A stretch of 63,341 nucleotides of DNA from Pseudonocardia pini. GTDB lineage: Bacteria > Actinomycetota > Actinomycetes > Mycobacteriales > Pseudonocardiaceae. The DNA lies in NCBI RefSeq assembly GCF_013870575.1, contig NZ_JACBXB010000002.1:1-63341 (forward strand), written 5' to 3'. The notes beneath the pieces were generated by a model. That model saw only the letters and a list, made by a program, of their open reading frames with translations. It was not told where the DNA came from and did not search any database. Positions 17,538 through 26,467 of this stretch are shown here, one piece after another (the first letter of the stretch is position 1; every line of letters starts with the position of its first letter). Position numbers and translations under genes: made by a program.

Positions 17538-19171
17538 CAGGCGGCTCCGAGGGGATGGTGGACGACCTGCACGGAGAAGTCGTCGGAGAGGCTGTCGAAG
17601 CAGCCGAGCAGCTGCAGGCGGACCTTGAAGGCCTCCAGGTTGGCGTCCGCGGCGGCACGGGCCTCGGCGCCGTCGAGGAAGGCGGGCGGCCGATCGATGA
17701 GAATGCCGAACCGCTCGTGGAGGAGGTCGAGGACGGCGCGCAGAGACAGTCGGGAGCTCACGACTCGGGTGTCCGAGTCGACGAAGACCGCCAGTAGGAG
17801 CGCCTGCAGGAGCTCGTCACTCGGGGCGTAACGCCAACTGCGGCGGTGCGGCTTGCTTCCCTGAAGGATCCCGTAGGGCTTCTTGATCCCGCCGACACTG
17901 GCGTACCAGTCCACGGAGTTCTTCGTCGCCTTCGACTGGTTCACGTAGTCCAGGACGTCGAGAAGCTTGTCCAGCTCGGAGCTGTCGGACGCCTGGATCC
18001 GGCGCAGGAACTCGATCTCCGCCTCGGTGGCGCCCTCCTCGGAGGCCCCGTCGATGAGATCGTCGAGCCGAGCTCCCGCGAAGCTCTCGACCCTTCGATG
18101 CCCCTTCAGCGCTGCAAGCGCGACCAACTCGTCTGGGCGCGGGAGCGCGCGGATCCGCTGCATCTCCTCCGGGACGCGCGACAGGGCGTTCTCGACGACG
18201 ACGAAGGTCATGCGGTCGCGGAAGGCCTGTCGAACCCGGTCGAGGTCACGCTCGATGCAGCGGCGGGACATCCGGTCCGACTCCGAGCCGAGATCACCGG
18301 TGAAGTCGCAGTAGAGCTCCAGGCCCGACGCCGGAGCGGACTCCGCCATGTCCGCCGGCCGCTCGCCGGCGAGAATCAGCTCTCGAGCCACGCGGTCGGT
18401 GCGCAAGGTGTAGGTGAAGAGTCCCACCGCGAGAAGAGCGGAGAACGTCGACATCAACGCGGGGGTCGGCAGCCGGTCCCCGTAGCACTCCACGTGCGCG
18501 AGCAGCGTCGCTCCGAGATCGGCTGCGACTCCGGGGAGCGGACTCGGGAACACACCACCCACAACGGGGCGGGCGTCCCCCATCTCGATGCCCTGGACGA
18601 AGCGGAACTCCAGCAGCGCGCCGATGTCGAGCTGGTCGGCATTCATCAGCTGCGGATCCCATCGCGGCTCCGGGCCCAGAGTGAGCCCCTTCCCCGTGGC
18701 ACGGGCGATGGTCTCGCGGAGGGTTGCCCGTGGGTTGCCGGCGCCTCGGCGCTCCAGATCCTCCACGAGGAGCCTGTATACGACGTCGTCGACTCCCCGG
18801 TGTCGCGCTCGCTGGGTGGGTAGGCCCGCCCGATAGGAGGCGAGGCTCAACGGAGCGGCAGCGAGCATCTGCTCGCCCTTTCGACTGAGGCCCACCGTCC
18901 CCATCTCCACCACGCACGACCGCAGCCAGCCGTCAAGCAGCACCCGGTCCGCCTTCTCGTCGAACCCGACGACGGCACCCGACGCCAGCATCTGGTCCCG
19001 ATAACCCGCGAAATCCTCGGCGTCGGTTGTCGGCGGGCTGGAGCGGCCGCCTTTCACACAGAGTTCGAGAAGGCGAGGAAGTACCCGATCTGTGTCCACG
19101 TCGAGCAGGGAGAACACCGTCAGCGGCCGGTACTGGTACGTCCGCAGCGCCTTGGGCAGGCTGATCGTCAC
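17537..19171 (-). CDS. Middle protein of the Dpt/MAD-like module (DptG/MAD7-like by position)
   Basis: 544 residues, largely alpha-helical by composition, with no catalytic motif and no membrane segment that I can see. It begins ISLPKALRTYQYRPLTVFSLL and carries a charged central region with ERDLDRVRQAFRDRM. A GTG start at 19171 overlaps the TGA of the kinase gene (GTGA), and its own stop overlaps the ATG of the HerA gene, so all three proteins should be made in step. Position between a DptF-like and a DptH-like gene suggests a DptG- or MAD7-like structural partner. This assignment rests on context only. Confidence 0.5.
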   Translation of the reverse strand: MTISLPKALRTYQYRPLTVFSLLDVDTDRVLPRLLELCVKGGRSSPPTTDAEDFAGYRDQMLASGAVVGFDEKADRVLLDGWLRSCVVEMGTVGLSRKGEQMLAAAPLSLASYRAGLPTQRARHRGVDDVVYRLLVEDLERRGAGNPRATLRETIARATGKGLTLGPEPRWDPQLMNADQLDIGALLEFRFVQGIEMGDARPVVGGVFPSPLPGVAADLGATLLAHVECYGDRLPTPALMSTFSALLAVGLFTYTLRTDRVARELILAGERPADMAESAPASGLELYCDFTGDLGSESDRMSRRCIERDLDRVRQAFRDRMTFVVVENALSRVPEEMQRIRALPRPDELVALAALKGHRRVESFAGARLDDLIDGASEEGATEAEIEFLRRIQASDSSELDKLLDVLDYVNQSKATKNSVDWYASVGGIKKPYGILQGSKPHRRSWRYAPSDELLQALLLAVFVDSDTRVVSSRLSLRAVLDLLHERFGILIDRPPAFLDGAEARAAADANLEAFKVRLQLLGCFDSLSDDFSVQVVHHPLGAA

Positions 19172-22100
19172 TGTCGCCTCCCGATGATCCGGCCGTCGAC
19201 CGCCTCCGCGGTCAGCCTGTTCCCGGCCCCGTCGACGACGAGAACCGACCGCGCAGGCTCCAGCCGTAGCCGCTGCCCGAACCCCTCGATCTCCTGACGC
19301 AGCGCCGCGGAGGCGGTGTCGCCGAGGACCTCGCCGTCGGCTGCGCGCAGGATGAGCTCTGCGGCATCGAGAGCGATCGCCAGTCGCTGGCCGCGCGCGT
19401 GCCGCAGCTCCAGGCGGTCGGCGAAAGACTCGATGTAGCCCGAACCCGACCCCACCGCGGCCAGCTCGAAGGTCGACGCCGGAAGCTCCTTGACCACGAC
19501 GATCGCGCGCACCGCCGGATCGTCGTAGGTGCGGTCGCGCAGGCCGAGCCCCTCCCCCTCGAAGCGCGGGAAGGCCAGGATCCGGGACAGCCCGAGGAGC
19601 ACCCGCGGCAGCGCGGACCCCGGCTTGTCCAGCGCCTCGAGGTACTCCTCGTAGTACCGGTAGCTCCGCACCTCGGCGCGGCCGCCGGGAGCGGTCCACT
19701 CGCCGAAGTACAACGACCGCTTCAGTCGGCCGAGCGACTCCGTCGTGACTGCGGCCAGGTCGGGCACCAGCGACCTCGACGACCTGGCCGCGCGAGCGGC
19801 GGCGGGAGCCGCCTGCCGCGCCGGGTCCAGCTCCCGCCACTCCTCGACGAGGTAGTCACCGGTGTTCGCCGCGAAGGCCAGATCGGGGGCACGGCGGCCG
19901 GATCCCGCACGCGGGTCCTGCCCCGACCGATTCTCCGCGTGCACGTCCTCACAGGAGAGGTCTCCGGTGATCAGCCACCCGTAGGCCGACCGGACGTCTC
20001 GCATCGTGGCGCGCCGACGCCGTCGGAGATGGCTGGTCAGGAGCAGTTCGGACACCGCCTCACGAGCACCGGGGGTGCGAAGCCGTTCGGCGTTGTCCCG
20101 GATCGGACAGACGTCCCGGGCGGTGCAGTTCTCGCAGTCCTCCCATCGCTCGTCCGCGGTGAACAGCGCAAGGACGTCGGTACCGAGCCCGGCGGCTCGC
20201 CGGTCCGGGGTCGCCAGCGCGCGGCGCTTCAGGTCGACCAGCACGATTCGTCCTTCGGCGGGCTCTCCTGCACGCTGCCGGTCGATCTCCTCGGCCAGCT
20301 CCTGGTAGCGGTCACCGAAGTCGGTGAGGAACTGGGCGATCCGGCCGTCGTTGGCCGCGAGCAGGGCCGTGTGCGCATAACCACCGGACGGGGTGAGCGC
20401 GGCGTGGATCAGATCGTCCGAGCTGAGCTCGCCGTGCGACTCGGAGGCGTCGTAGACAGCACTGAAGGTGCGTCCGTCTAGCTCCTTGGTCCATCCCGCC
20501 GCGTCCGAGCGTCTGGTGGTGGCACCGCGACGGTCGAGTGCCACCCCGACCTGCACGAGGAACGACGTCTTGCCGTCCCCCGGATTCCCGCTGAGCACGA
20601 CGACATCCAGTTCGCCCCCGACGACAGCCGGTAGCAGTGCCGTGTCAAGCAGCGTCTGCGCGTAGGTGCTACGGGCGAAGTCGTCGTCCATCCCGCGGTT
20701 TCCGGCGTTCCCGATCCCGCTGCGCCGGTACAACCCACGGAGTGCGGCGACGGTCGGGTTCACGACCGGACGTCCACTCCGGACGGACGTGTCGCGGGCG
20801 CGCAGGATCCGGTCCGCGTAGGTCGCGGCGTCCTGAGGCCGTGTGCCCGGATCGGCCGCGACGCCCTCGTACAACGCGGTGAGGAGGGCCCGGCCGAAGC
20901 GGGCGAAGTGCGCCTCGGTGGGCGGGACGAGGACCTCTCGCTCCTCCACACCCGGGCCGGAGTACGGGTACCGCCCCAGCATGACCCGCAGCAGAGACGC
21001 GCAGGCGCTGTAGATGTCCGCCGCCGGCGTCCAGTGCCGCCGTGCCCATACCTCCGGGGCGGTGAACGGCGGCGATCCGACCGCCGACTGCGCAGCGTCG
21101 GCCTTCGCGGCCAGGCCGAAGTCGATGAGCGCAGCACTGCCGTCGTCCCGCACGATGATGTTCGTCGGGCTCACGTCGCGGTGGTAGACGAGTTGCTCGT
21201 GAGCGTCGGCGAGCCCGCGCAGAACGTCCACGGCGATGCGACGGAACTGCTCCGCGTCGAGGTCGCGCCCCGCCGTGAGTTCCACCAGCGTCTGGCCGGG
21301 GATGTACTCCTGGACCAGGACGCCGGGTTCGGGCGCGTCGAGCACGTCGTACGGCCGAGCGCACCGCGAGCTGCGCAACGCGTTGCCATGGCGATACTCG
21401 TCGAGGACCTGCGCGTAGTCGACGCGACCGGGCCGCATGTGCTTGAGCGTGCGCGGCTCCCCGAGCTTCTCGTCGAAAGCCAGCCAGGTGACCGCCCACG
21501 CGCCCTCGCCGAGCTTGCGGTCGATTCGATACCGCGCAGCAAGCAGCGCCCCCGGCTCGAGGAGCGCGGGGCTCACCGGCGGCGTGACGGGTGGCGGGAT
21601 CGGCTTCGGCATCGGCATCGGCTGGGGTGCCGTTGCATCGGCAGCCTCGGCGGCATCCGGACGGTCGTCGTAGCGCGGCGACAGACAGCGAGCCAACAGC
21701 GCCCCGACGGCGGGATAGGACTGCACCCACTCGCGAGCCTCGGCATGGTCCGGCTGGTCCGACGGGTCGCCGCGCAACCATTGTGTGAGGCAGAGCGCGA
21801 GGCTGTAGACGTCGTCACGAGCGGTCAGGAACTCCAGCGGCGTGCCGGGTGCTTGGAAGGCCGCCGAGGGATGGTCCTCGTCGAGCGACGGGGCGATGGT
21901 CTGGGTGCGGGGCAGCTTGGAGCGGCTGAAGTCCCGGAACCGAACCCGGTTCGCCGGTGTGACCTCGACAGTTCGGAGCTGGAGGGCACGATGGAGGATC
22001 CCGGCGGAGTGCACCTCGGCCAGCGCGGTGAACGCGTCGTGCACGACCGCCACGCCGATCTGCTCGGGAACCCGGCCCTCGACGTGCGGCGGGAGCTTCT

Positions 22101-22965
22101 CGGCTGCCAACTTGCCCAGGCTCGACGCGTCCAACGCGACAATGACCGGCGTGACCCGGTAGCCCTCCCAGTCGAACCACTGCTGGACCCGCCAGGTGCG
22201 GCGCGCCGCAGCGAGCCTGTCGAGCGCATCGTGGTCCCGCACCGCGAGGCGGGCCGCCTCAGCAGGGTTCTCCGAGCCGGCGACCGGGACGCAGTAGAGC
22301 ATCACCGGGTGCCCGGCCGGAGTCTGCGCCGGGAAGGTCAGGGTGTTTCCCTGGACCGAGGGCTTACCCAGGACGTGGTACATCATGATCGTGGGTGGGA
22401 ACTCCGCGTCCCGCCGCTGTGGCAAACCGACCAGGTAGTTCATCAGCGACGAACGCAGCGGGGCCATCGTCGGCGGGAGCGCCGCGTCCTCCGCCACCAG
22501 CACCGAGGCCGCATCCTTCAGCCGGACGACGACGTTCGCACCCAGCTCGGCCGCCCCCTCCAGCCGGAGCGCGTCGTGCGACATCACGATGTGCCCGACG
22601 ACGGGATGGACACCGCGCGGCAGCTGCCGCTGCGCGCCGGCCCAGCCGGCCACCTTCTCGCGCAGCCGCCCGGCGAGGACCTTCGTGGCATGGACGACCT
22701 GGTTGCCGGGATTCGGCCGGTGCTCGCCATTGGAGTACCACCCGACCTCCCCGACGACGACGTGCGGCCCCCACGCCTTCTCCTCGCAGACGTACACGCC
22801 GTTCTCGCCCACCACGACGAGATCGAGGTCGACGGCGCTCATGTTGTGCGGGACCTGACGGCCCGCGATTACGTCCCACGACGATGGCAGCTCGGCCGCC
22901 AGCCGCCGCGCGGCCTTCTCCTCGCCCGGCCCGTGCCAGTCCCCCAGAACGTGCAGCCGTGCCAT
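19168..22965 (-). CDS. NERD / pseudokinase / Ser-Thr kinase / P-loop NTPase fusion (MAD6- and PglW-like, DptF-like C-terminus)
   Basis: 1265 residues with four parts. (1) A NERD nuclease-related domain at 1-130: DLDLVVVGENGVYVCEEKAW. (2) A kinase-like region at about 250-430 with HRAL instead of HRD and no DFG, so probably a pseudokinase. (3) After a proline-rich linker, a protein kinase at about 478-740: LGEGAWAVTWLAF, YHRDVSPTNI (593), LIDFGLAAK (615). (4) A P-loop NTPase with VVLSGNPGDGKTSFL (about 791), the motif style of DptF, and a Cys cluster CENCTARDVC near 942-951. NERD plus kinase is the make-up of PglW (BREX type 2) and MAD6. It is cytoplasmic, with no membrane segment. First gene of its operon; likely the sensor or switch. 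Confidence 0.7.
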   Translation of the reverse strand: MARLHVLGDWHGPGEEKAARRLAAELPSSWDVIAGRQVPHNMSAVDLDLVVVGENGVYVCEEKAWGPHVVVGEVGWYSNGEHRPNPGNQVVHATKVLAGRLREKVAGWAGAQRQLPRGVHPVVGHIVMSHDALRLEGAAELGANVVVRLKDAASVLVAEDAALPPTMAPLRSSLMNYLVGLPQRRDAEFPPTIMMYHVLGKPSVQGNTLTFPAQTPAGHPVMLYCVPVAGSENPAEAARLAVRDHDALDRLAAARRTWRVQQWFDWEGYRVTPVIVALDASSLGKLAAEKLPPHVEGRVPEQIGVAVVHDAFTALAEVHSAGILHRALQLRTVEVTPANRVRFRDFSRSKLPRTQTIAPSLDEDHPSAAFQAPGTPLEFLTARDDVYSLALCLTQWLRGDPSDQPDHAEAREWVQSYPAVGALLARCLSPRYDDRPDAAEAADATAPQPMPMPKPIPPPVTPPVSPALLEPGALLAARYRIDRKLGEGAWAVTWLAFDEKLGEPRTLKHMRPGRVDYAQVLDEYRHGNALRSSRCARPYDVLDAPEPGVLVQEYIPGQTLVELTAGRDLDAEQFRRIAVDVLRGLADAHEQLVYHRDVSPTNIIVRDDGSAALIDFGLAAKADAAQSAVGSPPFTAPEVWARRHWTPAADIYSACASLLRVMLGRYPYSGPGVEEREVLVPPTEAHFARFGRALLTALYEGVAADPGTRPQDAATYADRILRARDTSVRSGRPVVNPTVAALRGLYRRSGIGNAGNRGMDDDFARSTYAQTLLDTALLPAVVGGELDVVVLSGNPGDGKTSFLVQVGVALDRRGATTRRSDAAGWTKELDGRTFSAVYDASESHGELSSDDLIHAALTPSGGYAHTALLAANDGRIAQFLTDFGDRYQELAEEIDRQRAGEPAEGRIVLVDLKRRALATPDRRAAGLGTDVLALFTADERWEDCENCTARDVCPIRDNAERLRTPGAREAVSELLLTSHLRRRRRATMRDVRSAYGWLITGDLSCEDVHAENRSGQDPRAGSGRRAPDLAFAANTGDYLVEEWRELDPARQAAPAAARAARSSRSLVPDLAAVTTESLGRLKRSLYFGEWTAPGGRAEVRSYRYYEEYLEALDKPGSALPRVLLGLSRILAFPRFEGEGLGLRDRTYDDPAVRAIVVVKELPASTFELAAVGSGSGYIESFADRLELRHARGQRLAIALDAAELILRAADGEVLGDTASAALRQEIEGFGQRLRLEPARSVLVVDGAGNRLTAEAVDGRIIGRRQ

Positions 22966-23274
22966 CAGCGAACGGGCCCGGCCGGTCCAGTCTCCACACT
23001 CATCGCTTCCCCACCCGGAACCCGTTCGGCATCAGCCATCCCCCTCGTGCGCTATCCACCCATCGCCAGAAGATCACCCACCGTTACCGCTACGCCCTCC
23101 GGGGTAACCACTACCGACGTCCGGCGCATCGTCCCGCTACTCGGCGCCTCCCGCGGAGCCAGTCACTCGTTCGAGTGAGTACGAGATGGTCGGCCGCCCT
23201 CGCGACAGCCCGCTTGCCACGTGCGTGCGAGCGAAGCGTTCGACACCCTCGGCGGCCAGGGCGCTCCTGCGCGC
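22966..23274. promoter_or_regulatory. Gap upstream of the kinase-fusion operon
   Basis: 309 bases without a credible gene. It must carry the promoter for the leftward kinase/HerA operon unless transcription reads through from the nuclease gene upstream. The only clear structure is a compact palindrome, cactcg-tt-cgagtg, at 23164-23177, an operator-like site 200 bp before the start codon. No terminator hairpin was seen. Confidence 0.35.
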
Positions 23275-24362
23275 TTACCGCTGATCGGGTGTCCATTCCG
23301 CCGCCCGCCGCGAGAACTCGACGGCGAGCGCCACGACCTGATTCACCGTGATTTCCTTCGGAACCCGGCGATACCGGTAGACGAAGTCAGGGTCGTACTT
23401 GTTGAACCCGCCGGTCAGTGAGGCGTTCGCCCTGGGCCGGAGCGTCGTCTCCGCGACGCGAGGATCGAGGTCAGAGCGGTGAAGTCGAACCACTGCTCGT
23501 GGTCGAGGGCGACCGCGGCACGGTCCGGATGACGACCAACGCCCTTCAGGTGAGGCGATGTCAGGATCATCGCCAGCCGCCACTGTCCACCTTGGAGCTG
23601 CCAGCCCACCCACATGACCTCGGTGACCTGCCAGAAACCCGCCAGCAGGGGACGCTTGTTCGTGAACCCGATCTCGAGTGGGCGTCCCGGTGACGGAACG
23701 CCGGCCACCTCCAAGGCATTGCCGACACGCGCCATGACCTGGTGGGCGCGTGACTTCCCCACTGCGTCACCGAGGCCGACTTCGTCGAGATGGGCCTGCA
23801 CGGTGGTCTCCAGCGCGAACGACTCCTCGCCGTCGCGCACCTCGACTTCTCGGATGATCTCGTGAAGACGCCGGAGCAAGTCGGCCTCGTGACGAACGAC
23901 CTGAGACCGGAAGTCCGCGGCTACCGGGATGGATGCGAGCCTCGCGCCCAGCTCGTCATAGGACACCCACCGCCACTGTCGCCCCTCGGCCTCGTACGCG
24001 GACCAGCCGGGGTTCGAGAGGCTGAGCAGCACGAGCGACGAGCGCGGATCGAGCTTCGCGATAGGCCCCCGGGAGTAGCCGGCGAGTTGTGCCTCGTCGG
24101 GGAGCGCGAACGCCTTGTTCTCGATCACCAGCGGAGCGAAGCCCGGGAACTCCAGAACCAAGTCGAGCTTGCGGTACTCCCTACGCACCCGGAGTGCGGC
24201 GGTTCCGTCAGCCTTGACCAGCCAGGGACGGAAGACCTCGATCGCATTCTGCGGGTCCGTCGTTACGAACCACGCGAGCATGTCGGAGTGGAAGAGTTCT
24301 TTGGAGCCTCGTGACGCGTGGTAGAGCGGCTCCGCGTCGAGACGCTGGAGGAGCGCGGTCAG
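23275..24362 (-). pseudogene. PDDEXK_4-like nuclease, frameshifted near its 3' end
   Basis: PD-(D/E)XK nuclease-superfamily protein of the PDDEXK_4 type. ELFHSDMLAWFVTTDP is the usual N-terminal block. REYRKLDLVLEFPGFAPLVIENKAFALPDE contains the catalytic Asp and E-x-K, with LDLVL and IENK clearly visible. The frame ends early at 23415 with an arginine-rich tail. The expected continuation TTLRPRANASLTGGFNKYD to the end is in another frame and stops at 23275. A single-base indel near 23450-23465 would restore one protein of about 360 residues. The first ATG is at 24281, but conserved sequence extends upstream to a CTG at 24362 that overlaps the preceding TGA as CTGA, so a rare CTG start is likely. 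The catalytic part is intact, so a truncated product could still be active. Confidence 0.6.
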
Positions 24363-25444
24363 CCTTTCGATCGGTCAGCCCCCTCGTTCGGTCCCGACAA
24401 CGGGACGATCCGAATCCTTGCGCCGGGAATTTCGCCGGCACCGGCCGTTCGCTTCGACGCGACGATTCTGTCCACGCACTCGTCATCGGCCTGAGGCATC
24501 CCCTGCCAGCGCCGCCACCCGAGCACACCCCCGAGAGCATCCAGCGTCGGCTTGATCAGGTTGTCGAGGTCCCAGCCGTCGTTGCGGGTCGCCGGAGCCG
24601 GAAGCCGGAACTCCAGCTCGACGGCGAAGCGCGATCCGGCGGGCACATCCCGGCTGCCGACGGCCGCGGCGACCGCCGCACGCCACGGACGCTCTCCCGC
24701 CGTCGCGAAGGTCGCCGGCCGGGCCGCGACGTCCACGACGAGGACAGCGAGCGGGACATGTGTCCGGGCGGGAACGCGTTCGACCGCGACGTCCGCCGAC
24801 GGCGCCGGGCGCGGAGACGTCCCGGCGTGGGCCGCAACCCGCCGCAGTGCGGCGCGGATGTGGTCCTCGCGCCGAGCGCGCTCGGCCGGGTCCGGATGCT
24901 GCAGCGCCTGGCGACTCGGATGGTAGGTCTCCACCGCCCGGATCCGCCTCGCCATCACCGTGGCGCCGTGGACCTCGGTGAACAGCCGCCACGCGGCCTG
25001 CGCGTCCTTCCCGGCGAGCAGCACCACACGCAGGTCCGTCATCAGATCGACGACTCGGCGGAGCGGCTCGATCCCCCTCCGAAGCTGGTCCTTCGTCGGA
25101 GCGGCGTTGATGTACCAGGGATAGGCGTTCCAGGGCACTACCTCCGCCGGGTCGAGCCCCGCCTCGGCGAAGAATTGCATCTGCCGCTCGGCCGTCTGGT
25201 CGTCGTTCTCGATGGAGAGGAACCCGGATCCTGCGACACCGCCTGCCTTGGGCCCCGGGTCGCGGAGGATAGCCAGAACGCGAGCGTGCACGCCGCGGTA
25301 CATCGGCGCGATGTAGGGCGGACGAGCGTCCGGATCGGACTCCCCCAGCTCGTCGACGAGCTGGTTCAGTGGCTCGACGTGCTCGGCGTAGCGATGCTTC
25401 CACTGCTCAGCCCTGTACCTCGGGTCCCGCATCCGTCGCGGCAT
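24359..25444 (-). CDS. Uracil-DNA-glycosylase-fold / RusA resolvase fusion
   Basis: 361 residues. The N-terminal part (about 50-190) has the UDG-superfamily layout: VLAILRDPGPKAGG with GSGFLSIEND, VPWNAYPW, LLAGKDAQAAWRLF, and a late TYHPSRQAL in the place of the HPS loop. The C-terminal part (about 230-350) is RusA-like: a β-strand FAVELEFRLPAP, WDLDNLIKPTLDALGG (about 296) with the paired Asp residues that bind metal, and DDECVDRIVASK. UDG-fold enzymes excise or recognise altered bases; RusA cuts Holliday junctions. Joined in one chain, they suggest base recognition coupled to branched-DNA cutting. It is translationally coupled to the following nuclease gene. Confidence 0.6.
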   Translation of the reverse strand: MPRRMRDPRYRAEQWKHRYAEHVEPLNQLVDELGESDPDARPPYIAPMYRGVHARVLAILRDPGPKAGGVAGSGFLSIENDDQTAERQMQFFAEAGLDPAEVVPWNAYPWYINAAPTKDQLRRGIEPLRRVVDLMTDLRVVLLAGKDAQAAWRLFTEVHGATVMARRIRAVETYHPSRQALQHPDPAERARREDHIRAALRRVAAHAGTSPRPAPSADVAVERVPARTHVPLAVLVVDVAARPATFATAGERPWRAAVAAAVGSRDVPAGSRFAVELEFRLPAPATRNDGWDLDNLIKPTLDALGGVLGWRRWQGMPQADDECVDRIVASKRTAGAGEIPGARIRIVPLSGPNEGADRSKG

Positions 25445-25538
25445 CGCATCACCTTGTCGTCATTCCTCCGGGTGACAAGGGGCGACACGCCGAGTGGCAA
25501 GGCGGTGACCGTCTTAGCCTCCTCGATCGGGGGGATCC
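25445..25538. promoter_or_regulatory. Divergent promoter region with inverted repeat
   Basis: 94 bp between the leftward UDG-RusA gene and the rightward OGG-like gene. It contains ccttgtc (25452-25458) and gacaagg (25474-25480), an inverted repeat with 15-bp spacer, well placed to control both directions. A ggggggat ribosome binding site precedes the ATG at 25539. Confidence 0.4.
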
Positions 25539-26374
25539 ATGACTCAACTCGACGACGTTCCGCAGCCACTCCGCCACGCGTTCCACGAATGGGATCAGGC
25601 TGGCCGCCCATCCCAGCAGCCCAGTTCGTGGCGCTGGACGACCTGGGCGAAGTGGATCGACTCCGGTCGGCTACCCGGGACGACAAGCGTGGACCGCCAC
25701 GCGGCCGAGGCAGCGGCACGAGCCGCGTCCGAGAGCGACGACCAGGCGATCACGGCCTTCGTCACCGCGATGATCTGGGGCTATGGCCCGGTCGGCTACG
25801 GAGCTTGGCGAACCCGCCGCGTCCTCGACCACAGCGGCGACACCGCCGGCCCACGGCTCCGCACCGTCGCGAAGGCGGCTCACGATGGTCCAGAAGCAGC
25901 GTTCGCTGCCATGGCCGCTACTCCGCTGCCCTACCTCGGCCCGGCGTTCGGCACGAAGTACATCTACTTCTGTACGGCTGCCGTTCGCGACCGGCACGAG
26001 GACCGGACGCTCCCGTCCTCGACGAGGTGGTGCGTCGGTGGCTCGCCCAGCACGCCGACCTGCGGCTCGCCGGGACCCGGTCCACCCGCCAGTACGGTGT
26101 CTATCTCGAGCGGCTGGAGGCCTGGGGAGCCCGCCTGGGCGTCCCGGGCGACCAGGTCGAGGAGCTGATCTTCCACGCTCAGGTCTCGGCGGACGGCAAC
26201 CGTCTGTGGTCCGAGCAGTTTCTCGTGGAGTCCGACCCCCAGGGTGAGGCACTCGCTGCCCTCGATGATCTCCACACCGCCGTAGGCCTCCTCGGCCTCA
26301 CCACGGCCGACGCCGCCGAGCACCCGTTGCAGCAGCTCCGAAAGTTGATCGAGGGGGATCCGACCCGAGGCTGA
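25539..26374 (+). pseudogene. OGG-fold DNA glycosylase-like protein, frameshifted
   Basis: The only plus-strand gene inside the minus-strand stretch. The first frame (25539 to about 26000) shows FVTAMIWGYGPVGYGAWRTRRVL and YLGPAFGTKYIYFC. These blocks I associate with bacterial 8-oxoguanine DNA glycosylase OGG-fold proteins found near defence genes (from memory, not searched). The conserved continuation APVLDEVVRRWLAQHADLRL and YGVYLERLEAWGARLGV lies in another frame, ending at 26374. A one-base change between 25990 and 26020 joins the two into one protein of about 278 residues. As it stands it is split and probably inactive, unless the change is a sequencing error. Confidence 0.5.
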
Positions 26375-26467
26375 GCTCCGGTGAGCGATGACCGGGACGT
26401 CCGCCTCGCCACGGTTCGAGACACAGGGAGCTGACTGGGTCCTCGAGAACCTCCGAGACCGGCCCGG

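Noticed and set aside
12417-22965. BREX type 2 (Pgl) or a complete Dnd system
   Set aside because: A PglW-like kinase and Dpt-like genes exist, but there is no PglX, PglZ, BrxL or BrxC-like gene, and no DndA-E phosphorothioation genes in the window.
23415-23470. Programmed ribosomal frameshift in the PDDEXK_4-like gene
   Set aside because: No slippery heptamer or downstream structure is evident at the frame change; mutation or sequencing error is simpler.
24311-26374. A 687-codon plus-strand gene
   Set aside because: Only its last third matches conserved sequence, as the second part of the OGG-like gene; the rest is antisense to the UDG-RusA gene.
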